Of a DNA stretch of 64,000 nucleotides, positions 11,280 to 23,202 are shown one piece after another. The stretch's first letter is position 1. The number at the start of each line of letters is the position of its first letter. This DNA comes from Melampsora larici-populina 98AG31 (lineage: Eukaryota; Basidiomycota; Pucciniomycetes; Pucciniales; Melampsoraceae). Made by a program: the position numbers and the translations under genes. The DNA is taken from contig NW_006768815.1 of assembly GCF_000204055.1 (NCBI RefSeq), positions 310,001 through 374,000 on the forward strand, written 5' to 3'. The notes under the pieces are model-generated. The model saw only the letters and a list, made by a program, of their open reading frames with translations, did not search any database and was not told the DNA's origin.

Positions 11280-12812
11280 ATGATTTCATCACTTTACGCG
11301 CTTTTCCTTATCTTCGAAGTAACCGGAAGCATTAACGCCGATCTTACCAACCTTCGAGCTCGAGACGTCAACCCCAAGTTTCAGATGCAAAGAGCTTCAA
11401 AAAGGCTTAGACGTTCAGAACCAGTGACCATCAACGATCAAGACGCACGCCAAAATGCAGCCGACGCTTCTGACACTCCCTATAGTAATTATACTAACAT
11501 CAATACTTCGGACAAATACCCCAATGGTAAGTTCTTTTGGGCATAATTTCCGAACATCTGTGATTAAGTCTGACTTGAAAATCCCTTAATTGTTGTGTGG
11601 ATTTGCTCAGGTACCGAAAAATCTACGGCACCCAATCCGAATAAGAAGGTAGATGCATCAGGAGATTATTCTTCACTTTATCCGCCGCCACCTTCCGTAT
11701 CATTACCTCCTTTCAGTGCGATTCCATATCCATTACCGCTCACCGGATCAGGGAAAAAATGCCCACCTCGCAAGCACGATGATGGATTGACGGTCGCTCT
11801 ACCTTCAGATCTCAATACCGGAAGATTCACAAAATGTGGACAACAGGTAGTGGTGGTATTCGATCAGTTAGCAGGTCGACCATGGCAAGGGAGCAAGAAT
11901 AATCTGACCTTGACAGTGAGCGACTCATTTGATAGTAAAGGTCATTCAGAGTTAGATAGAACAATCCTTTTGAGTGAGAAGGCCTGGAAAGAAGCAACGG
12001 GTAACTCTATCATCAACAAGTTCGAGAGTTGGCCAGTGAGGTGGTTCTTCCTAGATGCTGCTATGCAACAGGAAACTGCGGATGGTCAGCACGAAAATCA
12101 AAACGGTGAAGATGATGGTAAGTTTGAGGAAACATTTCGTGTGAATTTCATCTGTATGTCTAACAACTTCTCTGTTTGACAGCTTCAGCCGGTAATTCTA
12201 CGGACGCCACTTCGGGTAACCAAACAGTCACTGATCGAGGAAACAAATCACCTCGAACTGACGAAGGATCCAATTCAACGACAACATCGACAAAGCCTCC
12301 TTCCAACAAGAGAAGTTTACTCTCAAGAAGAAGCAGTTCAAATCCTTCAACTCATCAGCATCCATTAAATGTTTTAAAAGATAAAAAGCTCGATGACCTA
12401 AGTGACGATCTAGATGATGCGGTTTCAGGTTTATTGGGTGGTGGTTGGGCAACTTTCTTCACACAAGAAGGTAGGCCAGGTAAGTTTCTTTGATTCCCTC
12501 TCTTCGAATCCTCTCTCACATGAAGCTTATCTTTGATTACTCTTAGGTGCCTGTGGTCAAGTGCACAAAGACTCTGATACTATTGTTGCCCTCGACTTTC
12601 GACGATATGGAAACTTGGATGAGATTTCACAGTACTGTAACAGAACAGTCCAGATCACAAGAATCTCGACCGGTAAAACTATCACAGCAACAGTAGCAGA
12701 TGCATGCCCGACTTGCAAAAACAAGAATAGTCTTGATTTAAGTGAAGGTGCATTTCAAAAGTTGGCAACTAAAGATGAAGGAATGGTCTCTATCAAATGG
12801 AAATTTGCTTAA
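11280..12812 (+). CDS. Secreted double-psi beta-barrel (expansin/RlpA-like) protein with two barrel-like domains
   Basis: Four exons (11280-11526, 11611-12117, 12183-12479, 12547-12812) give 438 residues with a signal peptide (MISSLYALFLIFEVTGSINA). The C-terminal ~100 residues form a typical fungal DPBB domain: TFFTQEGRPGACGQ, VALDFRRYG, YCNRTVQIT, ATVADACPTCKNKNSLDLS, then GMVSIKWKF. A more diverged copy appears around residues 150-270: GKKCPP, VALPSDLN, KCGQQVVVVF, LTVSDSFDSKGHSELD, SEKAWKEATG, PVRWFFLD. In it the usual CxxC metal/disulphide motif is lost. A Ser/Thr/Asn-rich linker (residues ~270-330) lies between them. DPBB proteins without the expansin cellulose-binding partner are common secreted fungal proteins whose activity is unsettled. 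An extracellular, wall-associated place is inferred. Confidence 0.85.
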
Positions 12813-13780
12813 TCTTGTACTATTCGCTGAACCTTTCTGACTCAGAGAAATCTTGTACTTTTTATTTTTACTTTTTTTGGTTTTTATTGGGTTCCGGTTG
12901 TGTGCGAGTTTTTTGAAAGCTTCATGAAATCTTAAGAAAAATCTACATTAAACATACACCACTTGCCTTTGTTACTTTTACGAGGTCGAGAGAGTGCTAT
13001 CTTGCAATGGGATTTGTATAATGATTTTGGTCCCCCTCAATGAGTAGTTGATAGATATTATAATGATCTTTCAAATATATACTTTCGATTTTCCCTGCGG
13101 TGTTATCTCGTAACTGTGATGCATTGATCATTAGATACGATGATCAGTTTTTGAGCCTGTGGCGCAACTTGTTTTCCAACAGAAAACACCGAGCAGAACA
13201 TGCAACTCGTTTTTCGACAGCAATTGCTCAGAAGAAGAGTCCTTGCACATGGTAAGTCAAATGCTCCGTATAATGACTCCAGAGAAAGACTTTCTAGCTG
13301 ACATAAAGAAACACTTGGTGGAATAAACACTGAGCGGACAGGGAGTGACAACGAGCAAAGTGCGTCGGGCGGACTTGGGATAGGCTGAACAGGGCCTTGC
13401 GGACAAGTTTCAGGTTGATTCTTTGCACTTTGGGGGTTTGAATCATTTGGTGCTCCACAGCCATTGTACTTGATACGCGTTGAATACCAGAAGTAATCTA
13501 TTATCTTGATCAGAGAAGCAAACATGTATCAATCACATTATTACAGTCGAAACTTCTTTGAATCTCATAATCTCTTTCAGCTTTTACTGATACATTTGTA
13601 CTTTTCCGATGAAACATCCGAGCCGTGACACTGATATCATCCTGGTACACAAAGCACTGCTGTGAGATATATAAGGGGCGATATTTGAGATGGGGACACT
13701 GGTAGAATGAATCTTGATTTTTTCATCTGCCCAATACTTACTAAACCTTTTGAAAAAGCTAGAGACTGGGCCTCTCAAAG
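12813..13780. other. Intergenic
   Basis: 3' flank of the DPBB gene (T-rich near 12860) and 5' flank of the intronless secreted gene. A 140-codon minus-strand frame at 13103-13525 has several Cys but no signal peptide, splice logic or family and is not called. Confidence 0.4.
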
Positions 13781-15808
13781 ATGCAACGAGCTGTCTTTTT
13801 GCCAATTATCAACATATTAATTGTGTGCTACTCTTTCCATGTGGTTCGGGCACCCATAAATCCTTCTTTTACCAAGCCTCATCAGCTTGAACCAAAAACT
13901 ACAGAAAGCATCGAGAGTATAGGGAACTGTGAACATCACTTCAAAAGTAGCAACATACCCACAGAAGACCATGAAGCTAATGCTGAATTATCAACTCACT
14001 TGAAAGACAATGAGGATGTACTAATGGAAAATACTGATGCTGCAGCACTAGAATATCTCACCAGCCATCCTGAATCTGATACTATTTTGTTTTGGAACAA
14101 TTTCTCTCAAGAGATGAGCACCATTCTTGGATCTATGGATTCAGAAAATATCATACAATCTCCAGATCAAACGGAAAGCAGAGGGATGACAACCTCTACA
14201 CACTTTCCATTCCTGGAAGCTCAACACACTACGGTTGATGAGGATTCAAATGTGGGATCTTTGAAGGGAAACCAGTTTGATTCTTCAGCATCAAGTTCTG
14301 ATCCCAGAATGTTCCAAGATTCTCACAACATCAAACAACAAAAACAAAAGCCAAAGCTTATTGGAGTTCAACATAAGGCACATATATCTAAAAAGAAAGG
14401 AAAATCAAAATCAAGGTTTCAAGTTTTAAAAAATTTGCCAAAGATTGAGGAAGTAGAAGAAGAACTTCAATATTCCCACTTCCAATCCAGAAGTGTAGCT
14501 AATTTACTCAAATCAAAAGGAATGCTAGCTTTATGGCACAATTACGAGGTGTCAAGACAGATTGATGTTTTCTTTCATAATCTAGATAGCATATTCTACT
14601 CAATACTTTGGTCTTCATCAATCATCCCATGTACCCCATATCATGTCAAGGTAGCAATCCATAGGGTCAAGAAGGATGTTGTGATTGCTTTCTTTGGGGG
14701 CCTGAGTTTAATCCGTCAGAGAAGTCAAAAAGATGTCCCAATCAAAGATCTAGTTTCTGATGGATGGGTTTACCTTCAAGATTATTTGCATCAAGTGTTT
14801 TATCCTGGTCAAAACAAAATCAGTACACTTTCATTACTATTCAACAATGATGTGGACGACTTGTCAAGCCCTTCATATCTACCAAGGTATATGTTGAACC
14901 TTGATAAATACTCACCTGTTCAACCAAGCCATATAGCAGCATTGATTTCAAATTGGACAAAATACTATATCTTTGAGCCAACTCAGTGCAAGATTGAATT
15001 TTCAACACATTCATTTCTTTCTGAAATTTTATCTGAAGCAGAACTCAGAGGCAAGAGGATCTTGACTCCTAGGCTTATCAAAAAGAAACAGAAGCCCTCA
15101 TTGCCAACTTTGGAATTCTCAATTTCCATGCTCCCACATCTTTCAGAGCTGGAGCTGTCTAAATTAAAAGAATACAAAGGGAACCGGCCTGCAAATTATC
15201 TTGCAGTCATTGGTATGTCTGCACTGACAAAACACACAGACATCTTGACAAGCACTCAAATCTTCTTTGGTTGTCTTGAAAGAGATATGAATCAAAGCTT
15301 GATAGAAGGCATCCATTCAATTGGTGGGCCATTGAGAAAAGATCTGATCTTTGACTCAAAAAAGATCCAAGATGTAATCAAAGCCATTAAATCTTTCATG
15401 GTTCCAGCCTTTTTGGGTGTACTGGTTGTGTTGCACTACAATCAGTTAACAGACCAAGTGATGGAAATTTTACTTAAGACTGGCTGGGAGATTCTGCAAG
15501 ATTATTTTTCTAAATGGCGAAACTGTTTTCATGAAGACCCATCATCAATTCTCCTGACCAAAGAGGAAAAGTTATCACATGAGGTTGACTGGTATCATGC
15601 TAAAGACACCTTACATTATTTCTCTCAGTCTAGAGTCAAGAAAAATTTTCCTATGGATCCTGTTTGGTTTGTACTTGAGCTTTGGTATGAGACTATAATT
15701 CAAAAGAGAGATAGTTGGGTTCATGATAAGATTGAATTTGAACCATCACTACCAAATCAAGATGTATACCATAAGTTTCTTGCTTGTTTGAAAAAGTATA
15801 ACTCTTGA
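13781..15808 (+). CDS. Large intronless predicted secreted protein, family unknown
   Basis: A single 675-codon frame, the longest uninterrupted frame of the window in a neighbourhood where most genes have several introns. The N terminus (MQRAVFLPIINILIVCYSFHVVRA) is a good signal peptide. A ~180-residue Ser/Thr/Asp/Asn-rich region comes next, then a basic patch (HISKKKGKSKSR near residue 205). From ~225 to the end is a helix-rich domain with many aromatic residues (LWSSSIIPCTPYHVKVAIHR, FFGGLSLIRQ, WEILQDYFSKW, PVWFVLELWYETI). An internal repetition is suggested: SDGWVYLQDYLHQVF near residue 330 resembles TGWEILQDYFSKW near 570. A decayed paralogue lies at 48146-49210. Lineage-specific secreted protein, candidate effector by inference only. 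Confidence 0.85.
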   Translation: MQRAVFLPIINILIVCYSFHVVRAPINPSFTKPHQLEPKTTESIESIGNCEHHFKSSNIPTEDHEANAELSTHLKDNEDVLMENTDAAALEYLTSHPESDTILFWNNFSQEMSTILGSMDSENIIQSPDQTESRGMTTSTHFPFLEAQHTTVDEDSNVGSLKGNQFDSSASSSDPRMFQDSHNIKQQKQKPKLIGVQHKAHISKKKGKSKSRFQVLKNLPKIEEVEEELQYSHFQSRSVANLLKSKGMLALWHNYEVSRQIDVFFHNLDSIFYSILWSSSIIPCTPYHVKVAIHRVKKDVVIAFFGGLSLIRQRSQKDVPIKDLVSDGWVYLQDYLHQVFYPGQNKISTLSLLFNNDVDDLSSPSYLPRYMLNLDKYSPVQPSHIAALISNWTKYYIFEPTQCKIEFSTHSFLSEILSEAELRGKRILTPRLIKKKQKPSLPTLEFSISMLPHLSELELSKLKEYKGNRPANYLAVIGMSALTKHTDILTSTQIFFGCLERDMNQSLIEGIHSIGGPLRKDLIFDSKKIQDVIKAIKSFMVPAFLGVLVVLHYNQLTDQVMEILLKTGWEILQDYFSKWRNCFHEDPSSILLTKEEKLSHEVDWYHAKDTLHYFSQSRVKKNFPMDPVWFVLELWYETIIQKRDSWVHDKIEFEPSLPNQDVYHKFLACLKKYNS

Positions 15809-17195
15809 TTGATTTTTTGTATTCTCAAATGGGTTTCCACAAAATGAAGACATATGTGTGACTTTCATAATACACTGTCACTGAAAGGATTGAATGCAAC
15901 AGTGGGTTTTTGCATAACCCATATGTTGATTCCTTTAACCATTCCATTTTCCTATATATGATAATGTACCACTAATTCTCAGTTTTACACTTGATGAAAG
16001 CTAGTAAGAAACCAACTAAAAAAATGAAAACTATTGCGCTGAGTTTAGCTACATAGGTATCTTGACTTGTGATCTGCTACAATCATAAAACTCAAATCTG
16101 GACTACAAAGGGACCCACTGCTTTTAGAGCCAAGCCCAATGCTTTTAGTCTTCCACACAATGATTTTTGTCTTGGACAATATACCATTACACTTATGGTG
16201 TTTGGTCCCATCCTCTGATTGATGTTCTTGCTTTCCTTAGTGGCTTTGTTTTCATGCCACAATGTGTTGAAGAGCAAAGGTAATTGCATTCTACCTGTTG
16301 GTTAATGCTTCAATCCAACACTTTTTGTCCTGGGGAATAGATCTTTGGGCTTTTGGGGTGTGGTTCTTTCCTTTTGCAGAATTTTAGTCCCAGAGAAATG
16401 GATTCAAACTTGATGTGGTCACTAGACATTGTTTTTGACTCATGGCTAACCCCTTTTCTGATTTGGTCTACTTTCATTGCACAATGTGTTGCAAAGCAAT
16501 GGTGATCACATGTTCATGTCAAATGGTAACATATAAATTGGCCCATTGTTTGTCAATGATCACCTTTCAAGTTTGATTTCTCTTCATAATCTGTAACCAT
16601 CAATCCTTCTGCAATCACTACTGCAACTTCCTTAGCCCACATTCTTTGCTTTTATTTTCATTCCAGCACTCAACCAAATCTTATGTAACCAATAAAAGTC
16701 CCATTAAAACAAGTTCATCATTGTGTGGGCATGGCTTTGTAGAATAAATAACTACATAATTCTGAGTTGGAGTATCAAATTCAAAGTTCAACCCTTGCAA
16801 AGTTATTGTTGTTTTCTTGGTTCAACTTCTGGTATTTCACAAGATCTGTGAAGCCCTAATCACCCTGATAAGGTTGTATTGAATCCTGATCCCAAGAATT
16901 AGTTGTTATCAAGAAGAGTCAATTATTGTGATTGAGATAAGCAGTTAGATGAAAGGCATACAAGAGATTTGATTTCTTAAATGAAAGTTGTACACATGGC
17001 TTTCTGGAATCTGAATCGACATGCTGAGGTTAAATAATCTGTCATTGATTGTGGAGAAATGTGATGTATGTGATAGGTGACTGAGTGACATTTCGATTGA
17101 CTGAAAGTTTTTGATCGTCACTTCAGCCAAACCCAACCTACCAACTAACCAAACACCATCCACTACCAACACCATCACCATCAGCACCACCAACG
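15809..17195. other. Intergenic, AT-rich
   Basis: No gene seen. Two imperfect copies of a short phrase (CACAATGTGTTG followed by AGCAA near 16259 and 16480) hint at an old local duplication. The last 80 bp are rich in CCA/CAC triplets just before the symplekin start. Confidence 0.4.
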
Positions 17196-20100
17196 ATGAC
17201 AAGTTCAAGTTCAAATGATGCACTCTTACTATTCTCAACGGCCATCTCATCCTCACCAAACTCAATTCAACAACGTAAAACTCTCATTCAACTTAAAAAT
17301 CAATTCGATTCAAATCCTGCTTTATTGCCGATTCTATATCCTTCTTTATTATCTCTCATCTCATCTCAATCAAATCATCCTTCGATCAAAAAATGGGTAT
17401 CTTCAATAATCGAATTGGCTATCTGTAGACCTAATCTAAACTTATCATCTGATCAAAGATTACAAAGTAAATTGATTTCTCTTGTTCTGCTTCTTTTCTG
17501 ATGATAGATTACTCACTTTTTTTGTTGGTTGACTGCTTTACATAGTTATAATTCAATCTACAGAAACTATTCATAAGATTTTAAATTCACAAGATCTAGA
17601 ACCTAATTCAGATTTAATCGAATCCAAGAAATTCGCAATCCAAGCAGCCACCACATCATATCCCATCATCTTTAAGTTAATCAACACAAAATCAACTTCA
17701 GATCATACAAGAACTTGGACATTCATCAATCAAACCAAATCAATCATCTTATCAATCTTTAGATCAACTTCTCAAAACGTTCCATTAGGATTAAAAATCA
17801 CTTCAATCAAATATCTTCAAAGATTAATTCAAGTCGGAACCAAAGGTGGTTCAGCTGATCCTAGAAAACGATCAGAAGATCCTAGTATCTCAATGTGTTC
17901 TGCTAATGGAAATTCATTCATCAAACCAAAAGAAATTGAACAAGAATCTAATTTATTATTAGAGGAATTGATTAGGTTACTTTATCAAACTAAGTTGAGT
18001 CAATTTGTTTTTGGGCTTCTTTTAACACTTTGGTTTGATTTCTTTGATTCTGACAACGAAAACTAACCCTATCCTTGGTATATTTTGTGATACGCGATCT
18101 TTTGAAAACGCGTCGTCAATAGTTCACCGGAGATAGCATCAGCCATCATCGTTACTACAGGTACATTAGTACGACATCGACCCACCCTATCCACCACGAT
18201 CATAAACACCTTAACTTCCTACATCCCACCTTCCTCACCACTTGCCCATAACAATAAACCAGGACTTCAAATCAAAGGAGTCGAAAAAACACTACGGATC
18301 ACCTTATCACATTTAGAAAGACATACACCAAGTCCACAAATCAGAGAAGCTTTAGTAAACCAATTGAAAAGATTAGAAGAATTAAATGAAAAAGAAAAAG
18401 ATCGAAAGAGGCGAAGGAAAGAAGAGGATGCGAGTGCCAAGAAACGAGCCAAGAGTGGGAATACGATGGTGACCCCTGTTGCTCAACAACCTACTGTTGT
18501 GGAAGATCATGAAAGGAATCAATCACAGTTACAAGGATTTGATGTGACTAGTCTTGGATTAGAATTAGTGGTCGAACTTGTGATTGCTAATTTACTTGCA
18601 TTGGACGATCAAACCTTACATGAAGCCATGGCTGTTTGTCCTCCTTAATTTGATTCCTAGTGTTGACTTGTTAAATTTCTCAAAGAACTAATGATCTGAT
18701 ATCTATTTCATGTAAACAAAACCCAGAGCTTTAGGTATACCCCACCTACCCCGAATAATATCCCCGATCAATCAATCCAACCTACAGCCGCTTTACCCAT
18801 CCCATCAATGATTTCTGATCCAATTACAAGGCAACCTCAAGTTCCGATTCATGTCTCGCCACCAACCACAAGAACTTCAACTCCAATCCCAACGGGTTCA
18901 CCTGTTAGACCTACCATGGAACCCATCATTTCAAGTTCAGATATAGATCCAGAAGAAGAAATCATCATACCGATCATAGAAGAAGAAGAAGACATAGAAG
19001 AAGAAAAAGAAGGCATCATAAGCAAATGGGAACCTGAATCTCCTTTATTTCTTAATGAACCAAATCGTAGATTGTTATTGAAATTCACTCTGGATCGAAT
19101 TGCTATGAAGGAAGATGAAGTGGGTCATGAAGGGGTTTGGTCTACTCTTTTGGCTAGATTGGTTACTAGAGGTATGGATGGTGGTGGGGGTGAAGGAGGT
19201 GAAGAAGTTGAGGAGAGAAGAGAAGATGTGAGAGCTGCACTTTTTGGATTTGTTATAGCGGATTTTCCAAAACGGTAAGTGAAGTTAGGCTTTTTATCAT
19301 TTCGTATGAATGCTGATTGGGTAGTATGATAGGATGCATTTTGCGAGGGTTTGGTTGATGGAAGAATGGCTTGCAACACGGAAACAACAAGTTGATGAAT
19401 ACCCTCACTCGATAGGATTCACAAGTAGTACTACAAGTATTGGAATGAATGCATATGATAGATGGTTAGGACATATACTAGATCATATTTTAACTCTTAG
19501 TACTAGTACTAATTCTCAAGGAGAAAGGAACACACGACATTTATTATCACAATTCTTATTAGATTTACCTAACTTACCTGAAAAAGAATTGAATAGATTA
19601 GTCGATCTTTGTGAAGAACCTGAGATGTTGACGATTGGATTTACATCTTTAAGAGAAATCACCAGTTTGCGACCTACACTTAGGTTTAAGACTTTAGATT
19701 TGTTATTAGGATTGACTACACATAAGTCTAGACAAACTAGAAATGCAGCTATCGTTAGTGTTAAATCTTGGGTTGGTTCATCGGGTAGAGAATGGAAAGT
19801 CTTGGGAGAAAGAGTGGTTAGTTTTGCCATCCAATTGGTACAAAGGTTAGAAGAAAATAATGAAGAAGAAGAAGAAGAAGAAGAGTTACAGACAGAAGAG
19901 AATTTAGGTGATGGAGATGAAGGAATGGAAGATGGTGAAGTCAATGGAAATGATCATGGAGTTCGATTTGCTGTAGTTGAAAATGCGGTCTTACAATCTG
20001 GTTTAGGTAAAGCTAAAGATGAAGAAACTGTTGTGAGACATCTTGAGTTACTTTTGGCTTTATCAGTTAAGAATCCGGATTTATTGGATCAGTTGAGTAT

Positions 20101-21981
20101 TTGATTTCCATTACTAATCTCTTTTTAATTAATCTCTTCTTTCCAATCAAAAAGAGGTAAAGGTTGAATACTAATTAAAGTCCCCTCCCCCCAAAAAATA
20201 TGATTTCATACATAGTCTTTTTCGAGTTTATCCAAATGTATCACCACATATCAGAGATTGTGTACAACAACTTATTACACCATTAATCCGATCACTGGGA
20301 GCCAAACATCCGAAAATAGTTTCATTAATTGAAAATTGTCAAACCGGATCCGAATCCTTAGTTTTAAGAATTTTAAATATCTCGACCGAAAAAGGAGGTA
20401 AACCACCGCAAGTGATTATAGAAGCGATTAAAAATTTAGCAAATACATCGACTAACCTTTCACCCAGATTTATTATACCATTGATTGGTGAATTAAATAA
20501 AGAAGAGATTTTATTTAATTTACCTAAGATCTTAAGTTTATTGAATGGTACCTTACAAGAGAAATTAGAAGTGAAATCTGTATTTGAATCGATTATCCAA
20601 TTACCACCTAATAATTTCGGATCTGTTTCAACTAATGCACCTAGAATCAATCGAGGTAATGAAGTTTTATTAACACCGGTTGAACTTTTAGTGAAATTAC
20701 ATCAGACTGATGATTCAGGTGGTAAGATTTCGATCAAACAAGCTATTGAAGCTATTGGACTTTGTTTTTCGATGACGGAGATCTTCAAACCTGAAGTTTT
20801 GGCGGCTTTTATGCAACAAGTAGTAGATGAAATGACTTTACCTACTTTGTTTCTTAGAACAGTTAAGTTTCTTTTTTTTTTCTTTGGGGTTTTCAATTTT
20901 TTCGAATGAATGAAAGAAATTCACACCAAATCATAAGAAACCATGAAATCTTAATCTTCTAATGTTTTGACACCTGTCTGTGTGATTTGATTTTTTTTCG
21001 ATGGACATATATTAGGTAATCCAAGCCGTTCAAACTTATAAATCATTACAACCATTTGTTTCTACAACACTTTTGTCTAGATTGATTATTAAGAAGATTT
21101 GGACGATTGGACAACTTTGGGAAGGGTTTATGAGATGTTCAAAGATCATTGCACCTCATTCGTTTGGAGCACTTTTACAATTACCTAGAGAACAATTAAA
21201 AGAATTGGTGGGAAAACAAGGTGTATTGAAAGCTCCATTAAGAGAATATGTGGTTAAGAGTTTGTTCATTTTTTCTTTTCTTCTTCTGTGATCTCGGTTT
21301 GGGTTTTGAAGAAGTCGACGAAGAGGGTTATTGATGTTTGATTGTTTTTTTGGGTTTGGGTTTGATTTAGAAGCGGGAAATAATAAGAGTAGAGTGATGG
21401 GGTTATTGGAAATCTTGTCTGATACTCCTACCACACCTACTACACCATTACCTACCACCCCTACTACGATTACGAATAATGATGGGAATCATGAGGGTAG
21501 TATGGGTATTGAAGGTAGTGGTACTCGTTGTGAATTAGGATTAGAGAATGGGAAAGAAGATGAAAAGGTTGGAGAAGTAGAAAATGTTGGAGATGAAAAG
21601 GTTACAGAAGAAAAGGTTGGAGAAGTAGGAAAGGTTGGAGATGAGAACATCACAGAAGAAAAGGTCGGAGAAGAATCGGTTGGAAATGAAAAGGTTGGAG
21701 AAGAAACGATTGGCGATGAAAAAATTACAGAAGGAAAGCTTGGAAATGAAGAAGAAGAATCTAAACTTGAGAAATGTAAAGAGAATGAAGTTGAAAAAGT
21801 TAAAGAATTGAATGGTTTAGTAAATGATACTGAAGAAATTGAACCTCAAACTCAAACAGAAGTTGGAATTGGAGCATCCAAGTCAGAAAGAGAAGGTAAT
21901 TTGAATCTATTGGAATCTAATTCTACTATTAATACAAATCAATCGGATCCTAAAAGTTTAATTTTAGCTGATGTGGGATAA
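17196..21981 (+). CDS. Symplekin/Pta1, scaffold of the mRNA 3'-end processing complex
   Basis: Eight exons (17196-17466, 17546-17993, 18123-18633, 18727-19274, 19333-20096, 20227-20861, 21016-21259, 21371-21981) keep one frame over 1343 residues. The first ~250 residues are HEAT-like helices of the symplekin/Pta1 N-terminal domain (NDALLLFSTAI, ESKKFAIQAATTSYPIIFKL, GLKITSIKYLQRLIQVG). A charged KEKDRKRRRKEE helix and an acidic EEEDIEEEKEG stretch occupy the middle. The symplekin C-terminal region is clear (NVSPHIRDCVQQLI, VLLTPVELLVKLHQ, CSKIIAPHSFGALLQLP, LKAPLREYVVK). The protein would bridge cleavage factors and the Ssu72/CPF phosphatase module in the nucleus. The tail after residue ~1150 is an unusual Glu/Lys/Val-rich repeat. 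The exon 3/4 and 5/6 junctions are the least certain. Confidence 0.85.
21550..21770 (+). repeat. Coding repeat in the symplekin C-terminal tail
   Basis: Repeats of roughly 6 and 12 codons around VGDEK and ITEEK/VTEEKVGE, with frequent GTTGGAGA(T/A)GAA words, give a low-complexity acidic segment. Spacing is irregular, so slippage or unequal exchange is likely. Confidence 0.7.
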
Positions 21982-23202
21982 TCTTCAATAGAAATCAAAA
22001 CTCAATTTTAGTGTTTTCCGTTTGTTTTGTGCTTTTTTTTGTGTTTTTTTTCTGGTGTTTAAGTTCTTTGTTTTTATGGATTTTTCTTTTTTGATTAGGT
22101 TTTTTTTGGGGATATATATATATGTTTTGAGATGAAATTTAAATTAAATTGAAATGAAATTATATATATATAAACAACAGGATTAAGAAATCTTTTGATT
22201 TATATATTTTTTGGATTTGAATTTAGTGATTTGATGTTTTTTTGTTAACTTGTGATATTTCTTTGGGTGTGTGATCAATTATGAGTATAAATTAGAGATT
22301 GTTACATTTTGTTAGATCAGTTTATGGTTTGAAGGAATTAAAAGAGGAAAGAAAGAAGAATTGTACACTTGTTTGTTTTTATGAGGTTGTGAAGTGGGAG
22401 TATGCTTCAACTTAACCAAGTTTACTCCCAGTACTTCTGAGAGAACCCATACCTTTTTATGGAACCCAAAAGCCAAGGCACAATTGTGGGCTGGATTAGT
22501 GTTTTGGAGTTTGCTGCACTAAATGTTTGCAGAGCTCAACAGAGAGCCCTCCCACGAACTTTGACTTCCTCAGAAACTTTGATTTGTGACAAGATATGCA
22601 GACTTGAGTAGATTGGAGTACAATGGCTGAGCAGGTACCTCAACTGAATGTGAAGGGCTTTAGAGAAGGTGTGTCTGCGCTGTGGTTGCATTGCTTGATC
22701 ACTTGAAGAATTTCTCCAGAGTCCAGGTCTCAAGGCTACTTGCATGCTCATTGGTGGGATTCAAGAGTTTGGAAACAGACCTCATATTATCTTTATGGAC
22801 AATCTTCAATGATAGTATAGCAGCAACTTATATATTCTTTTTACTTCTCTATCTTGGTAGTTACAGAAGTACAATTCATCGTAGTAGATCATCACACAGA
22901 TTATGAGCAGTAGAGCTGTTGGTTTTGATAAAATTGATATTACAAGGATCAATATAGAAAGCATACAGAAAGAAGAGAGGTCAAGGAAGACAGCATCAAA
23001 GCTGTGCCAGCAGCGGGAAAAGATAAGAATCTCCAAAAATTTATCAGGTCAAGAAAGACTCAAGAGTGTAAAGTCGAATAAGATCAGATAACACCTGTCT
23101 CCAGATAGGATTGTGCAAGTATGACTTGACCCATACACCTCTAAAAGCGAACTGCACGAAAAAGGACTTGTCCCGCTCGAAAGACACAGTGCCAGTACTG
23201 TA
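21982..23202. other. Intergenic, AT-rich
   Basis: Long T runs and alternating AT near 22108-22175 follow the symplekin stop. 22540-23100 has short frames only. No gene is supported. Confidence 0.4.

Noticed and set aside
13103..13525. 140-codon minus-strand frame with several Cys
   Set aside because: The first residues do not form a signal peptide, Cys spacing is irregular, and no supporting exon was found upstream.
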